Source: Pseudozobellia thermophila
Lineage (GTDB): Bacteria; Bacteroidota; Bacteroidia; Flavobacteriales; Flavobacteriaceae
Assembly: GCF_900141855.1 (NCBI RefSeq)
Contig: NZ_FQYU01000008.1
Location: forward strand, 1-64,000
Direction of reading: 5' to 3'
DNA length: 64,000 nucleotides
Both the position numbers and the translations under genes were made by a program. The first letter of the stretch is position 1, and each line of letters starts with the position of its first letter. Shown piece by piece: positions 8,834 to 18,475 of the stretch. The notes beneath the pieces are model-generated. The model saw nothing but the letters and a program-made list of their open reading frames with translations, had not been told where the DNA came from and did not search any database.

Positions 8834-11446
8834 TTACGATGTGGCCTTGCTCTTTTTCGAGAGCATTCGCTTGATTTCGTTCAGCTTCATCAAGGCCTCT
8901 ACGGGCGTTAGGGTGTTGATGTCCAAATGCACGATTTCTTCCTTGATCTGCTCCAGCAAAGGGTCGTCTAGGTTAAAGAAGCTCAGTTGCATCTCGTCCT
9001 GGGCCGCCTGCAGCTTGTCGGTGAGCTCTTCGTTCGAATGCGATTTCTCGAGCTTCTTCAGTATTTTGTTGGCCTTGTGGATCACCTGTTGGGGCATACC
9101 CGCCATCTTGGCTACGTGGATCCCAAAACTGTGCTCGCTTCCACCGGGCGTCAATTTGCGAAGAAAAAGCACGTTGTCCTTCAGTTCCTTTACCGATACG
9201 TTGTAGTTCTTGATCCGCTCGAAGGTGCTGGCCATTTCGTTGATCTCGTGGTAGTGGGTGGCAAATAGGGTCTTGGCCCTGGCCGGATGCTCGTGCAGGT
9301 ATTCCGATATGGCCCAGGCGATCGATATGCCGTCGTAGGTGCTGGTACCCCGGCCGATTTCATCGAGCAGCACCAGGCTCCGCTCGCTGAGGTTGTTCAA
9401 GATGGAGGCGGTCTCGTTCATCTCGACCATAAAGGTCGATTCGCCCATTGAAATATTGTCGCTGGCACCCACCCGTGTAAAAATTTTATCGACATAGCCG
9501 ATACGGGCGGCTTCGGCAGGTACAAAGGAGCCCATTTGCGCCAAAAGGACGATAAGGGCCGTTTGCCGTAGAATGGCCGATTTACCACTCATATTGGGGC
9601 CGGTGATCATTATGATCTGTTGCTGTTCGCGGTCGAGAAGGATGTCGTTGGCAATATAGGCCTCGCCCAGGGGCAACTGCTTTTCGATAACCGGATGCCT
9701 TCCGTTCTTGATGTCTATCTCGGTCGATTCGTCAATGACCGGTTCAATATAGTCGTTCTCCTTGGCCAGTTGGGCAAAGCCGCAGAGGCAGTCGAGCTGG
9801 GCCACCTGCTGTGCGTTGTTCTGTACCGGGTTGATGTATTCCTGCATCCAGACCACCAACTGCCCGAACAACTGCTGTTCCAAGCTCTGGATGCGCTCTT
9901 CGGCACCCAGGATCTTGGCCTCGTATTCCTTGAGCTCTTCCGTGATGTAGCGCTCGGCGTTGACCAACGTCTGCTTGCGGGTCCACTCGGCGGGCACCTT
10001 GTCTTTGTGGGTATTTCGAACTTCGATGTAATAGCCAAAAACATTGTTCGAGGCGATTTTAAGGGAGGTAATCCCCGTGCGTTCGGATTCCCGCGCCAGC
10101 ATTTTGTCCAAATAATCCTTGCCGGAAAAGGCCAGGTTTCTCAGTTCGTCCAGTTCTTGGGAATAGCCATCGGCAATGGTCTTGCCCTTTAACATGTTTA
10201 CCGGGGCCTCCTCGTTGAGCATTTCCTTGATGCGGTTGCGCAACATGTCGCAGGTGTTCAGCTGGTCGGCAATGATTTGAACCGCCTCGCATGCGCTCTG
10301 TGAGGTCAATTGCTTGATGGGTACGATGGCCTCCAGGGAGTTCTTGAGCTGTACGACTTCCTTGGGGTTGATCTTTCCCGTGGCCACCTTTGAGATCAAA
10401 CGTTCCAGGTCGCCCATCTGCTTGATCGCGTGCTGCAATTTCTGCAAGACCGTTTCTTCCTGCAACAAATACGAGACCACTTGATGGCGTCTTTTTACCT
10501 TTTCGATGTTTTTAAGGGGAAGGGCCAACCACCGTTTGAGCATCCTTCCGCCCATGGGCGAAATGGTCTTGTCGATAATGTCCAAGAGGGTGACCGCATT
10601 TTGGTGGGGCGATTGGTAGAGTTCGAGGTTCCTGATGGTAAAGCGGTCCATCCAGATATACTCTTCCTCGGCAATTCGTTTCAGGTTGCTGATGTGCTGC
10701 AATTGCCTGTGCTGGGTCTCGGACAGGTAATGCAGGACAACTCCCGAGGCGATAATGCCATGGGTAAGGTGGTCGACCCCAAAACCTTTTAGGGTCTTGG
10801 TCTTGAAATGGTTGGTCAGGGTCTCCAGGGCATAGTCTTCCTGAAAGACCCAGTCTTCCATAAAAAAGGCATGGTACCGGTTGCCGAAAAGCTGGGCGAA
10901 CTCCTTCTTGTGCGTCTTGGGAACCAATACTTCGTTCGGTGAAAAATTTTGGAGCAATTTGTCTATTTGTTCCTCGCTGCCTTCCGATGTCAGGAACTCT
11001 CCCGTTGAAATGTCGACAAAGGAGATGCCCAACAACTTTCGGCCAAAGTGCACCGCACATAAAAAGTTGTTGCTTTTGGCCGAGAGAATATCGTCGTTCA
11101 TGGCGACCCCTGGGGTCACCAGTTCGGTTACGCCCCGCTTGACTATGGTTTTGGTGGCCTTGGGGTCTTCGAGTTGATCGCAGATGGCCACCCGCTGCCC
11201 CGCCTTTACCAATTTGGGCAAATAGGTGTTCAGCGAATGGTGCGGAAAACCGGCCAGTTCGGTTCGGTCGCCGCCATTGTTCCTATGGGTGAGGATGATG
11301 CCCAGTATTTTGGAGGCCTTAACGGCATCCTCACCGAAGGTTTCGTAAAAATCCCCCACTCGAAAAAGCAATAGCGCATCAGGATATTTCGTCTTGATGG
11401 TATTGTACTGCTGCATTAAAGGGGTTGTCTTTTTTGCTTTTCCCAT
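8834..11446 (-). CDS. mutS: DNA mismatch repair protein MutS
   Basis: An 870-residue MutS. It has the mismatch-binding N-terminal domain with the Phe-x-Glu motif in [11 protein letters not shown] (about residue 33), connector and lever domains, and the ATPase domain with Walker A GPNMSGKS (about 617), a Walker B/DE region [16 protein letters not shown] and FATHYHE. The C-terminus is a helix-turn-helix tail. The length is normal. It recognises mispaired bases and recruits MutL. The gene is noticeably GC-richer than nifJ and the hybrid kinase. It is divergent from the SpoU methyltransferase gene, and its 3' end faces tRNA-Gly on the same strand. Confidence 0.97.
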   Translation of the reverse strand: MGKAKKTTPLMQQYNTIKTKYPDALLLFRVGDFYETFGEDAVKASKILGIILTHRNNGGDRTELAGFPHHSLNTYLPKLVKAGQRVAICDQLEDPKATKTIVKRGVTELVTPGVAMNDDILSAKSNNFLCAVHFGRKLLGISFVDISTGEFLTSEGSEEQIDKLLQNFSPNEVLVPKTHKKEFAQLFGNRYHAFFMEDWVFQEDYALETLTNHFKTKTLKGFGVDHLTHGIIASGVVLHYLSETQHRQLQHISNLKRIAEEEYIWMDRFTIRNLELYQSPHQNAVTLLDIIDKTISPMGGRMLKRWLALPLKNIEKVKRRHQVVSYLLQEETVLQKLQHAIKQMGDLERLISKVATGKINPKEVVQLKNSLEAIVPIKQLTSQSACEAVQIIADQLNTCDMLRNRIKEMLNEEAPVNMLKGKTIADGYSQELDELRNLAFSGKDYLDKMLARESERTGITSLKIASNNVFGYYIEVRNTHKDKVPAEWTRKQTLVNAERYITEELKEYEAKILGAEERIQSLEQQLFGQLVVWMQEYINPVQNNAQQVAQLDCLCGFAQLAKENDYIEPVIDESTEIDIKNGRHPVIEKQLPLGEAYIANDILLDREQQQIIMITGPNMSGKSAILRQTALIVLLAQMGSFVPAEAARIGYVDKIFTRVGASDNISMGESTFMVEMNETASILNNLSERSLVLLDEIGRGTSTYDGISIAWAISEYLHEHPARAKTLFATHYHEINEMASTFERIKNYNVSVKELKDNVLFLRKLTPGGSEHSFGIHVAKMAGMPQQVIHKANKILKKLEKSHSNEELTDKLQAAQDEMQLSFFNLDDPLLEQIKEEIVHLDINTLTPVEALMKLNEIKRMLSKKSKATS

Positions 11447-11596
11447 GTTGCCCGAAGCGATTTAAATTAGCCTATTTTTGCCCTTGTCGGTTCAAATGAC
11501 GAATGTATTACATTTGTCGGCGAAACGCCACATTTGTTGATATTTAGGAATAACTTTATAGAGAGGGAAATACCGTAAAGGTCAGAAACTGGTAAA

Positions 11597-12127
11597 ATGC
11601 GCAAACTAAGGAACGAAGAGCTAAAGCGATTGGATGTAGAAGGTTTTAAACAGGCCGAAAAGACCCCGCTGGTCGTTGTTTTGGACAATATCCGAAGCCT
11701 CAATAACATCGGGTCGGTCTTTCGGACGGCCGACGCCTTTTTGGTGGAAAAAATATACTTGTGCGGCATTACCGCCACTCCGCCCCACAAGGATATTCGC
11801 AAGACGGCATTGGGGGCTACCGAGAGCGTGGCCTGGGAGTACAAAAAGGAAACCGTCGGGCTTATCGACGAACTGAAGTCCGAAGGCTATCGGGTGCTTT
11901 CGGTCGAGCAGGCCGAGAAGGCGGAATTTTTGAACGCCTTTAAGGTCGATGCCTCGGAAAAATATGCCTTGATCTTTGGCAACGAGGTGAAGGGGGTTTC
12001 GCAAGACGCGGTCGATATGAGCGACGGGGTAATCGAAATACCCCAATACGGTACCAAGCATTCCTTGAATATCTCGGTGAGCGCGGGAATCGTTATTTGG
12101 GATTTTTGGTCGAAATTGAACCCTTAG
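11597..12127 (+). CDS. SpoU/TrmH-family RNA 2'-O-methyltransferase
   Basis: A 176-residue SPOUT enzyme. The three family motifs are visible: NIGSVFRTADAF (motif 1, with Asn and Arg), LIFGNEVKGVS (motif 2) and IPQYGTKHSLNISVSAGIV (motif 3), which together form the knotted SAM site. It methylates a ribose in tRNA or rRNA. The target cannot be read from the sequence. It is a minimal version without an N-terminal substrate-binding domain. The folK fusion converges on it with only a few bases between stops. Confidence 0.9.
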   Translation: MRKLRNEELKRLDVEGFKQAEKTPLVVVLDNIRSLNNIGSVFRTADAFLVEKIYLCGITATPPHKDIRKTALGATESVAWEYKKETVGLIDELKSEGYRVLSVEQAEKAEFLNAFKVDASEKYALIFGNEVKGVSQDAVDMSDGVIEIPQYGTKHSLNISVSAGIVIWDFWSKLNP

Positions 12128-12131
12128 CGAC

Positions 12132-13286
12132 CTAGGACTTTACAGCGGGCAGGTGTACCGCAAACTTCAGTATTTTGTCGACTATGGCTTCGTAATCTTC
12201 TTGGTTTTGGACAAAGTCGAGGTCGCCCAGTTCAATGATCAGGTTGTTCTGCTCAGGGTAGCTCTTGATGAATTCAAAATACCCCTTGTTGATCTTTTCC
12301 AAGTATTGGGGGTCGATACGCTGTTCGTATTCCCGGCCCCTTTTCTTGATGTTGTCGAGCAGGCGATCCGAGGTCTGGTAGAGGTAAACGTATATTTTGG
12401 GCTTTTTTACCTCCTTGTACATCAGGTAAAAAAGTTTACGGTAAAGCTCGTACTCGTCTTGCTGTAGTGTGATCCTGGCAAAGATCAACGACTTGTAGAT
12501 GTCGTAATCGCTGACCATAAAGCTTTTGAAGAGGTCGTATTGCGAGGTGTCGTCCGTAAATTGTTGGTAACGGTCCGCCAAAAACGACATTTCCAAGGGA
12601 AAGGCGTAACGCGATTGCTCTTCGTAGAATTTGGGAAGAAAGGGGTTGTCGGCAAACCTTTCGAGAACCAGTTTGGCATTATAGTCTTCCGCGATCTTGC
12701 GGGCCAAGGTGGTCTTTCCGGCCCCGATGTTTCCTTCGATGGCTATAAAATTGGTATTGGCGAAAAGCTCGGTACGGTTTTTATAGAGCCTATAGGGCGT
12801 TTTTTCCAAGCGTCCCTTGTCCCTGCACTCCTGAATTAGGTTTCGGGTGTCTTTGTTGACCACCGGATGATAGAATTGGGGGGCGATGTCGGCCAAGGGC
12901 CTTAAAACGAACTTTCGGTAGCACATCTCGGGATGGGGGATCACCAAGGTGTCCGATATGAAGGTTTCGCGTTCGTAGTAGAGAATGTCGATATCGATGC
13001 TGCGCGCTTGGTAGCCTTCTTCCTTAAACCGTATCCTTCCCAATTGTCCCTCGATATCGAGCAGGGTGTCCAATAGCCTTTGTGGGGGCAGGGTGGTCTT
13101 TACCGATAGGCAGATGTTCAAGAAATCATCCGACTCAAAGCCCCAGGCACTGCTTTCGTAAACAGGCGATATACGCTGAATGTCACCTACCGTCTCCTGT
13201 ATGCGAAATACGGCAGACTGTAGGTTGTTCAGGGTGTCGCCCAGGTTGCTTCCAAGCGAGAGATATGCTGTTTTTTGTTCGGCCAT
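12132..13286 (-). CDS. folK: HPPK (FolK) – deoxynucleoside kinase fusion
   Basis: A 384-residue two-domain protein. Residues 1-160 match 6-hydroxymethyl-7,8-dihydropterin pyrophosphokinase: LSLGSNLGD at the start, then RSIDIDILYY and IPHPEMCYRKFVLRPLADIAP. Residues about 175-384 match the deoxynucleoside kinase family: P-loop EGNIGAGKTTLA near 183, FLADRYQQF, and the RGREYEQRI lid with catalytic arginines. The first half activates the pterin for folate synthesis, and the second phosphorylates deoxynucleosides. ATG 13286 is preferred to a TTG four codons earlier. Both catalytic signatures look intact. This fusion is known in Bacteroidota. Confidence 0.92.
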   Translation of the reverse strand: MAEQKTAYLSLGSNLGDTLNNLQSAVFRIQETVGDIQRISPVYESSAWGFESDDFLNICLSVKTTLPPQRLLDTLLDIEGQLGRIRFKEEGYQARSIDIDILYYERETFISDTLVIPHPEMCYRKFVLRPLADIAPQFYHPVVNKDTRNLIQECRDKGRLEKTPYRLYKNRTELFANTNFIAIEGNIGAGKTTLARKIAEDYNAKLVLERFADNPFLPKFYEEQSRYAFPLEMSFLADRYQQFTDDTSQYDLFKSFMVSDYDIYKSLIFARITLQQDEYELYRKLFYLMYKEVKKPKIYVYLYQTSDRLLDNIKKRGREYEQRIDPQYLEKINKGYFEFIKSYPEQNNLIIELGDLDFVQNQEDYEAIVDKILKFAVHLPAVKS

Positions 13287-13608
13287 AATCGTAGGCAAAG
13301 TAACGAAAAGATGTGGGTAAGTGCATCCATGTCTTATTAATAGTTATTCACCGATTTTTGTGCGCAAAATGCCGACAGGGGCAAGGGGCGTGCAAAATGG
13401 AACTTAGGGCACGGGAAAGTGTACAGGTGGCCCGCTTAAGATTCGGATAACATTACAAAAAAATGGGGGCAGTTGACTATCTTTGGCCAAAACTTTGAAG
13501 GGGGGCGGTTTTCCCTTGGTTTTGAGTTTTGTGAACCGATAACCGTTGCGGACGCGTAACATTCTACACGCTATTGCGTCATATGGAATTGATGATAGAT
13601 TTAAGCCT
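13287..13608. other. Divergent promoter region folK / sppA
   Basis: No gene is supported in these 322 bp. A good TAnnTTTG element (TATCTTTG, 13478-13485) points toward sppA and would give a leader of about 115 nt. On the folK side a one-mismatch element (TTACTTTG) lies just upstream of the ATG. Confidence 0.6.
13478..13485 (+). promoter_or_regulatory. -7 element for sppA
   Basis: TATCTTTG matches the Bacteroidota -7 consensus TAnnTTTG exactly, about 125 bp before the sppA start. No clear -33 TTG is seen. Confidence 0.5.
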
Positions 13609-15372
13609 ATGAAATTTTTAAGAAACTTGTTGGCGGCCATTTTAGGCTGCATTATCGCCTTTGGGATTGTTTTTGTTATGTTTTTTGTCTTTGTCAGTAT
13701 CCTGGGCAGTGCAGAGGATACGGTTACGGTCAAGGACAATTCCGTTCTGGAACTTCAATTGCAGCAGCCCATCAGCGACTACGTGGGCGATAATGCCCTC
13801 GATCCCTTTGCCGGCGGATTTTTTGAACAAAACCAAGGCCTCGATGAAATTTTGCATGCCATATCGGTGGCCAAGGACGACAAGGACATCAGGGGCATAA
13901 GTATCAACAATAACTTTATAATGGCAGGCCTGGCCCAGACACAGGCCATACGCAAAGCCTTGGAAGACTTTAAGGAAAGCGGAAAGTTTATTTATACCTA
14001 CGGCGATTTTTACACGCAGAAAGACTATTATTTGGCAAGCGTGGCCGATTCCGTTTTTCTGAACCCCGTAGGGGTTCTCGACTTTCGCGGACTGTCTTCG
14101 GAAGTGCTTTTCTTCAAAGACCTACAGGAAAAGACCGGGGTTAAGATAGAGGTTATCCGCCACGGAAAGTATAAAAGTGCGGTGGAACCTTTTATCGCGA
14201 ACGAAATGAGCGAGGCCAATCGCTCCCAAATCCAAGAGTTGTTGGGCTCCTTGTGGAATTCGATGATCGGGGACATATCAAAGGGAAGGAATATCGGTCC
14301 CGACGACTTGAACACCATAGCGGATACCCTGGGCGGGCGTTCGCCCGAATATGCGCTCGCATCAGGCCTTGTCGACGATATCGTGTTCTTTGACCAATAC
14401 GAGGGGAAGTTGAGAAAGGCCTTGGGACTTGGGGAAGACAAGGACCTGAATGTGGTGCGATTGCAGGATTATGTGATCCGTTCCAACAAAAAGGCCCTTA
14501 AAAAAGGCAAGGACAAGGTAGCGGTGGTCTTTGCCCAAGGTGAAATTCTGTATGGCGAGGGCGGTCCGGACGTAATCGGCCAGGGCATTATCAACAAGGC
14601 CTTGATCGATGCCAGGGAAGACGACGATGTCAAGGCCATTGTGTTACGGGTCAATTCGCCAGGGGGCAGTGCCCTCACTTCCGATATTATTTGGCGCGAA
14701 GTCGAACTTACCAAAAAGGTAAAGCCGGTGGTGGTCTCCATGGGCAATGTGGCCGCTTCGGGAGGCTACTACATTTCGGTGGGCGCCGACAAGATTTTCG
14801 CCGAACCGACGACCATTACCGGGTCTATCGGGGTTTTCGGAACCGTACCCAACATGGCCGGGCTGGCGGAGGATATCGGGATCAATGCCGAACAGGTCGG
14901 TACGAACAAGAATTCGGTCGAATACTCCCTGTTCGAGCCCATGGACGACGGTTTTCGTTCCGTGGTCCAAGAGGGCATTGAAAGCACTTACCGTACCTTT
15001 TTGCAACGGGTGGCACAGGGGCGCAATATTTCTGTGCAAGAAGCCGACAGTTTGGCCCAAGGCAGGGTGTGGAGCGGGGTCGATGCGCAGCGGATCGGCC
15101 TGGTCGATGAACTGGGCAATTTGGAGGATGCCATTGCGGAAGCCGCAGAAATGGCCGAACTTACCGAATACGGAATTAAAAAATTCCCGAAATACAAATC
15201 GGGCCTTGAACGCTTTATGGAAGACCTGGGCGGAGCCAGTGCCAAGGTCAAAAACGATATTATAGAGGATGAAATTGGGATAGAGGCCTATTCGATCTTA
15301 AAGGAGGTCAAGCGTGCCATGCAGCAAAAGGGGGTACAGGCGAGAATGCCCTTTGTCTTGAATATCAAATAG
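13609..15372 (+). CDS. sppA: Signal peptide peptidase SppA, 67K type
   Basis: A 587-residue tandem-domain serine protease of family S49. An N-terminal membrane anchor (about 5-30) is followed by the first half, holding the catalytic Lys in [11 protein letters not shown] (about 187). The second half has the nucleophile Ser in [11 protein letters not shown] (about 383) and the [11 protein letters not shown] region. The Ser-Lys dyad is shared between the two halves, as in E. coli SppA. The enzyme degrades cleaved signal peptides in the membrane. The ATG at 13609 begins the membrane segment. The reading frame is open further upstream, but only with a TTG start and no family similarity. It ends before a bidirectional terminator. 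Confidence 0.95.
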   Translation: MKFLRNLLAAILGCIIAFGIVFVMFFVFVSILGSAEDTVTVKDNSVLELQLQQPISDYVGDNALDPFAGGFFEQNQGLDEILHAISVAKDDKDIRGISINNNFIMAGLAQTQAIRKALEDFKESGKFIYTYGDFYTQKDYYLASVADSVFLNPVGVLDFRGLSSEVLFFKDLQEKTGVKIEVIRHGKYKSAVEPFIANEMSEANRSQIQELLGSLWNSMIGDISKGRNIGPDDLNTIADTLGGRSPEYALASGLVDDIVFFDQYEGKLRKALGLGEDKDLNVVRLQDYVIRSNKKALKKGKDKVAVVFAQGEILYGEGGPDVIGQGIINKALIDAREDDDVKAIVLRVNSPGGSALTSDIIWREVELTKKVKPVVVSMGNVAASGGYYISVGADKIFAEPTTITGSIGVFGTVPNMAGLAEDIGINAEQVGTNKNSVEYSLFEPMDDGFRSVVQEGIESTYRTFLQRVAQGRNISVQEADSLAQGRVWSGVDAQRIGLVDELGNLEDAIAEAAEMAELTEYGIKKFPKYKSGLERFMEDLGGASAKVKNDIIEDEIGIEAYSILKEVKRAMQQKGVQARMPFVLNIK

Positions 15373-15396
15373 GGATGCGGTCTTTTTAAAAATATA

Positions 15397-15423
15397 AAAC
15401 GCCCCGACATGTCGGGGCGTTTT
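15397..15423. terminator. Bidirectional terminator sppA / ompA-like
   Basis: AAACGCCCCGAC and GTCGGGGCGTTT form a near-perfect 12-bp stem with A/T flanks on both sides, between two convergent genes. Confidence 0.85.
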
Positions 15424-15444
15424 GATTGTATGGCGGTCGTTCGA

Positions 15445-17532
15445 TTATTTTACCAGGTTGATCTCCACACGCCTGTTCTGGGCACGGCCATCCTTGTACA
15501 TGTTGGTGGCAATGGGCTTGGTTTCGCCGTAGCCGACAGCCGTTAACCGGTCGGCATCGATACCTTTCTCAACCAAGAAGGCCTTCACCGCAAGTGCCCG
15601 TGCTTCCGATAGTTTTTGGTTGGTCGTCGCACTACCGATGCTGTCGGTATGCCCTTCTACGGTAAATTTGGCATCGGGGTACTCCTTAAGAATGCTTATG
15701 ATGTCTACCAATGCTTGGGTAGATTCGGCCTTGATCGATGCCTTGCCCGAATTGAAAAGAATGGTCTTGGCGTATTCGTTAAGGCTTTTCTGTACTTCCT
15801 CGGTAACCTCTGGGCAGCCTTTGTTGGCGGCGGTTCCAGGTTTGTCGATACATTGGTCGTCTTTGTCCGGAATTCCGTCCCCATCGGTGTCGGGCCATGG
15901 GCAGCCGTTATTTTCAACGGGACCGGCCTCTTCGGGGCATTGGTCGTCCTTGTCGAGGACATCGTCACCGTCGGAATCGGTCCAAGGACACCCGTTGTTG
16001 GCCACTTCGCCGGCTTCCTCGGGGCATTGGTCCTCGTTATCGGTTACGGTATCCCCATCGGTGTCGGGCCAAGGGCATCCCTGGTTTTCGATAGGACCGA
16101 ATTCTTCGGGGCAGTTGTCTTCCTTGTTGACGATACCATCGCCGTCTTTGTCCTTCGGTTTTCCTTGGTATACCGGGATCTTTAAGCCGGCGTAAACATC
16201 GGCGGCCTTTGAATTGTCGCTAATCAATAAAGATAGGACGGAGCCCGAGCCGATATAGAGCGGCCCGGCCCTAAAGCCTGCCCCCCATTGGGCACCCGAC
16301 CCCTGAACCATGCCTACAGGCATATAAAAGCTGAACCACTTGCTTTCAAAACGGGGGGTAAGCGAGACGATATTGGCCACCCTGCTCACATTCTTCTTGG
16401 TGGCCGAGGTAAGCGACATGTCGCCGTTGAGGTTCAAATAGAACTTTTTGCCCATGTTCCAATCTACGTTAAGGTGCAGGGCCGTGGGCAAGGCCCACTT
16501 TGTAGAAGAGCCCATGGCGGTCTCGGTATAGAGGGTTTGCAAGATATCCTCGATGCCGTCTTGGTCTTCAAAGTCGTCTTCGTTGACCGTGGCGTTGATG
16601 TCATAAATACTTTCCGTGCCGTTTTTGTAATTGATGCTTCCCAGGTCGGTAAGCGAGAGCCCCACCTTGAGCTTGTATTTGTTGAGGTGCTTGTAGCTCT
16701 GTCCCTTCGACGGGTCGTAAGATGCATGGTCGGGCCTCCATTCGTAAATGAGGCCAAGGTCGGCCCCAAAACCGGTTGCCCCGTCGACCACCTCGAATTC
16801 AAAATCGTCGAAATTGCCATCGATGTTGTCGCTGTTGCCGTAATGCACTTCCCCTTGCGAGGTGATGCTTCCGGTGGTATTGCCTCCGCCCAGGTCGGTG
16901 CCATCGGCATCGTACTCAATATTGACATTCTTACCGCTGGCGTAGGCATTGCCCAGGCCCTGCAAGTACTTTACCGAGATACCCGCCTTTAAGAAATGCT
17001 GCTCTTTGTCCATTAAAACGGTGGCATAGGACAAACCTACTTCGGCCCAAGCATTTGCCGTAAGGTAAAAATCGTCCTCGTCGACCATAAAATCTTCATT
17101 TTCGTCAAAATCGTTCGATATGTTCTCATAGGTCTCGCCATTGATCTTGTTGATGTTATAGCCTACCCTGCCCCGGGTGAAAAGGGCGATCGAATTGGTA
17201 GGGTTGATGTTGAACATAAACGAGGGGCCCAAAACATCGGCGTTTCCAAAGAGGTTGTTGTTGTCTTTGGGGTGCTTGTTGCCGTTTTCGTCAAAATCGA
17301 AATCGGTATCCAGCACATCGCCAAGTTTGACACCGTAGTAATCGTTTCCGAAAAATGAACTGACCCCGGCCAGGTTGACATCGGTCTTGAACCGCGAATC
17401 GACAATATTCGCCGGGTTGCTGATTATGCCGTGTACCCCACTGTAGTTATCGGAAAGATAACCGATGTAGGATTGGGCCTGGATTCCCCCTGCGGCTATC
17501 AAAAGTAGTCCGGTAAGAATGGTTTTTTTCAT
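15445..17532 (-). CDS. DUF5723-like outer membrane protein with TSP3 repeats and OmpA domain
   Basis: A 695-residue outer membrane protein. It has a signal peptide (about 1-19, ending GGIQAQ) and a long beta-barrel-like region of the DUF5723 type (about 20-440). Four thrombospondin type-3 calcium repeats follow (about 447-560, with DxDGDxxxDxxDxCP patterns separated by NNGCPWPDTD). The C-terminus is an OmpA/MotB peptidoglycan-binding domain (about 575-695) with VEGHTDSIGSATTNQKLSEARA and NRRVEINLVK. It probably spans the outer membrane, and the OmpA end holds the cell wall. The Asp-rich middle predicts calcium binding. Confidence 0.9.
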   Translation of the reverse strand: MKKTILTGLLLIAAGGIQAQSYIGYLSDNYSGVHGIISNPANIVDSRFKTDVNLAGVSSFFGNDYYGVKLGDVLDTDFDFDENGNKHPKDNNNLFGNADVLGPSFMFNINPTNSIALFTRGRVGYNINKINGETYENISNDFDENEDFMVDEDDFYLTANAWAEVGLSYATVLMDKEQHFLKAGISVKYLQGLGNAYASGKNVNIEYDADGTDLGGGNTTGSITSQGEVHYGNSDNIDGNFDDFEFEVVDGATGFGADLGLIYEWRPDHASYDPSKGQSYKHLNKYKLKVGLSLTDLGSINYKNGTESIYDINATVNEDDFEDQDGIEDILQTLYTETAMGSSTKWALPTALHLNVDWNMGKKFYLNLNGDMSLTSATKKNVSRVANIVSLTPRFESKWFSFYMPVGMVQGSGAQWGAGFRAGPLYIGSGSVLSLLISDNSKAADVYAGLKIPVYQGKPKDKDGDGIVNKEDNCPEEFGPIENQGCPWPDTDGDTVTDNEDQCPEEAGEVANNGCPWTDSDGDDVLDKDDQCPEEAGPVENNGCPWPDTDGDGIPDKDDQCIDKPGTAANKGCPEVTEEVQKSLNEYAKTILFNSGKASIKAESTQALVDIISILKEYPDAKFTVEGHTDSIGSATTNQKLSEARALAVKAFLVEKGIDADRLTAVGYGETKPIATNMYKDGRAQNRRVEINLVK

Positions 17533-17550
17533 GCTTGGTGATTTTTGGTT

Positions 17551-17558
17551 TATTTTTG
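17551..17558 (+). promoter_or_regulatory. -7 element for the queuosine transporter
   Basis: TATTTTTG fits TAnnTTTG and lies about 75 bp before the ATG at 17630. The -33 element is not clear. Confidence 0.4.
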
Positions 17559-17629
17559 TGTCTGTGCATAACGGGCGTTTGTCGATTTAATTGCTCGTTT
17601 TAACGATTAATAAGACCTTGTCAACGCCT

Positions 17630-18340
17630 ATGACCTTAGAGAACAAACGCTTGGCCTATAAGATTTACCTTTATCTCGGAGCGTTGTTCATTACCTCGTT
17701 GGTGGTCTCCAATTTGATTTTCCAAAAGTTCTTTTACTGGAATCCCTTTGGCGATGTTACCGTGTTCGGGGTGTCCCTGTTCGAAATATCGGTAGGTATA
17801 TTGCCCTATCCCATTACCTTTTTGATTACCGACCTGATATCGGAGATCTATGGAAGAAAGAAGGCCAATCAAATTGTAACGGCGGGTATCTTTGCCTCCT
17901 TTTTCTCCATGGGCATCGTGCTTTTGGCCGAAACGGCACCGGCCATCGAATCTTCCCCGGTAAACGACGAAACCTTTACCCGGGTCTTCGCATTGTCGCC
18001 CATAGCCGTGCTCGCCTCTATGATCGCCTATCTCTTTGCCCAATATGTCGATATCGCCATCTATCATTTTTGGAAAAGGCTTACCCAGGGAAAACACCTT
18101 TGGTTGCGAAACAATTTTTCCACTTTTCTGTCGCAGTTCATCGATACCTTTACCGTAGTGGGGCTGCTCTGTGTTTTTGAGGTATTGCCCTGGCATCTGT
18201 TTTTCGGTCTGGTGGTCAGCGGATTTGTTTTTAAGGTTTTTATCGCATTTTTAGACACTCCTTTTCTCTATTTCTTCGTATATCTATTGAGAAAACGGTT
18301 TAAACTCGAAATGGGTCAAGAAATTGATCTCGAAGCATAA
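17630..18340 (+). CDS. Queuosine precursor transporter (YhhQ/QPTR family)
   Basis: A 236-residue integral membrane protein with about six helices. The family signatures are PITFLITDLISEIYGRKKA after the second helix and NNFSTFLSQFIDTFTVV later. Members import queuosine precursors (preQ0/preQ1), so the cell can modify tRNA without making queuine from GTP. The ATG at 17630 gives a normal N-terminus, and the 13 codons before it (from a TTG) have no family similarity. It stands between the divergent OmpA-like gene and the AsmA-like gene on the same strand. Confidence 0.88.
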   Translation: MTLENKRLAYKIYLYLGALFITSLVVSNLIFQKFFYWNPFGDVTVFGVSLFEISVGILPYPITFLITDLISEIYGRKKANQIVTAGIFASFFSMGIVLLAETAPAIESSPVNDETFTRVFALSPIAVLASMIAYLFAQYVDIAIYHFWKRLTQGKHLWLRNNFSTFLSQFIDTFTVVGLLCVFEVLPWHLFFGLVVSGFVFKVFIAFLDTPFLYFFVYLLRKRFKLEMGQEIDLEA

Positions 18341-18475
18341 TAACCGGCCTTTTTTTGAGTTGTATCGATACGACCAAAAAACTATGGTTAAGAGTTCAAA
18401 AAAGAGTTTAAACTTCAATAAGTTCCCTTGCCCCGATGAAGGGGACGGAAACCCGAATGTATTTTTTAGATAACT

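Noticed and set aside
9620-10192. 190-codon frame opposite mutS
   Set aside because: It is a by-product of codon bias in mutS on the other strand.
15616-16195. Two long plus-strand frames opposite the OmpA gene
   Set aside because: They come from the repeated TSP3 coding region and have no similarity of their own.
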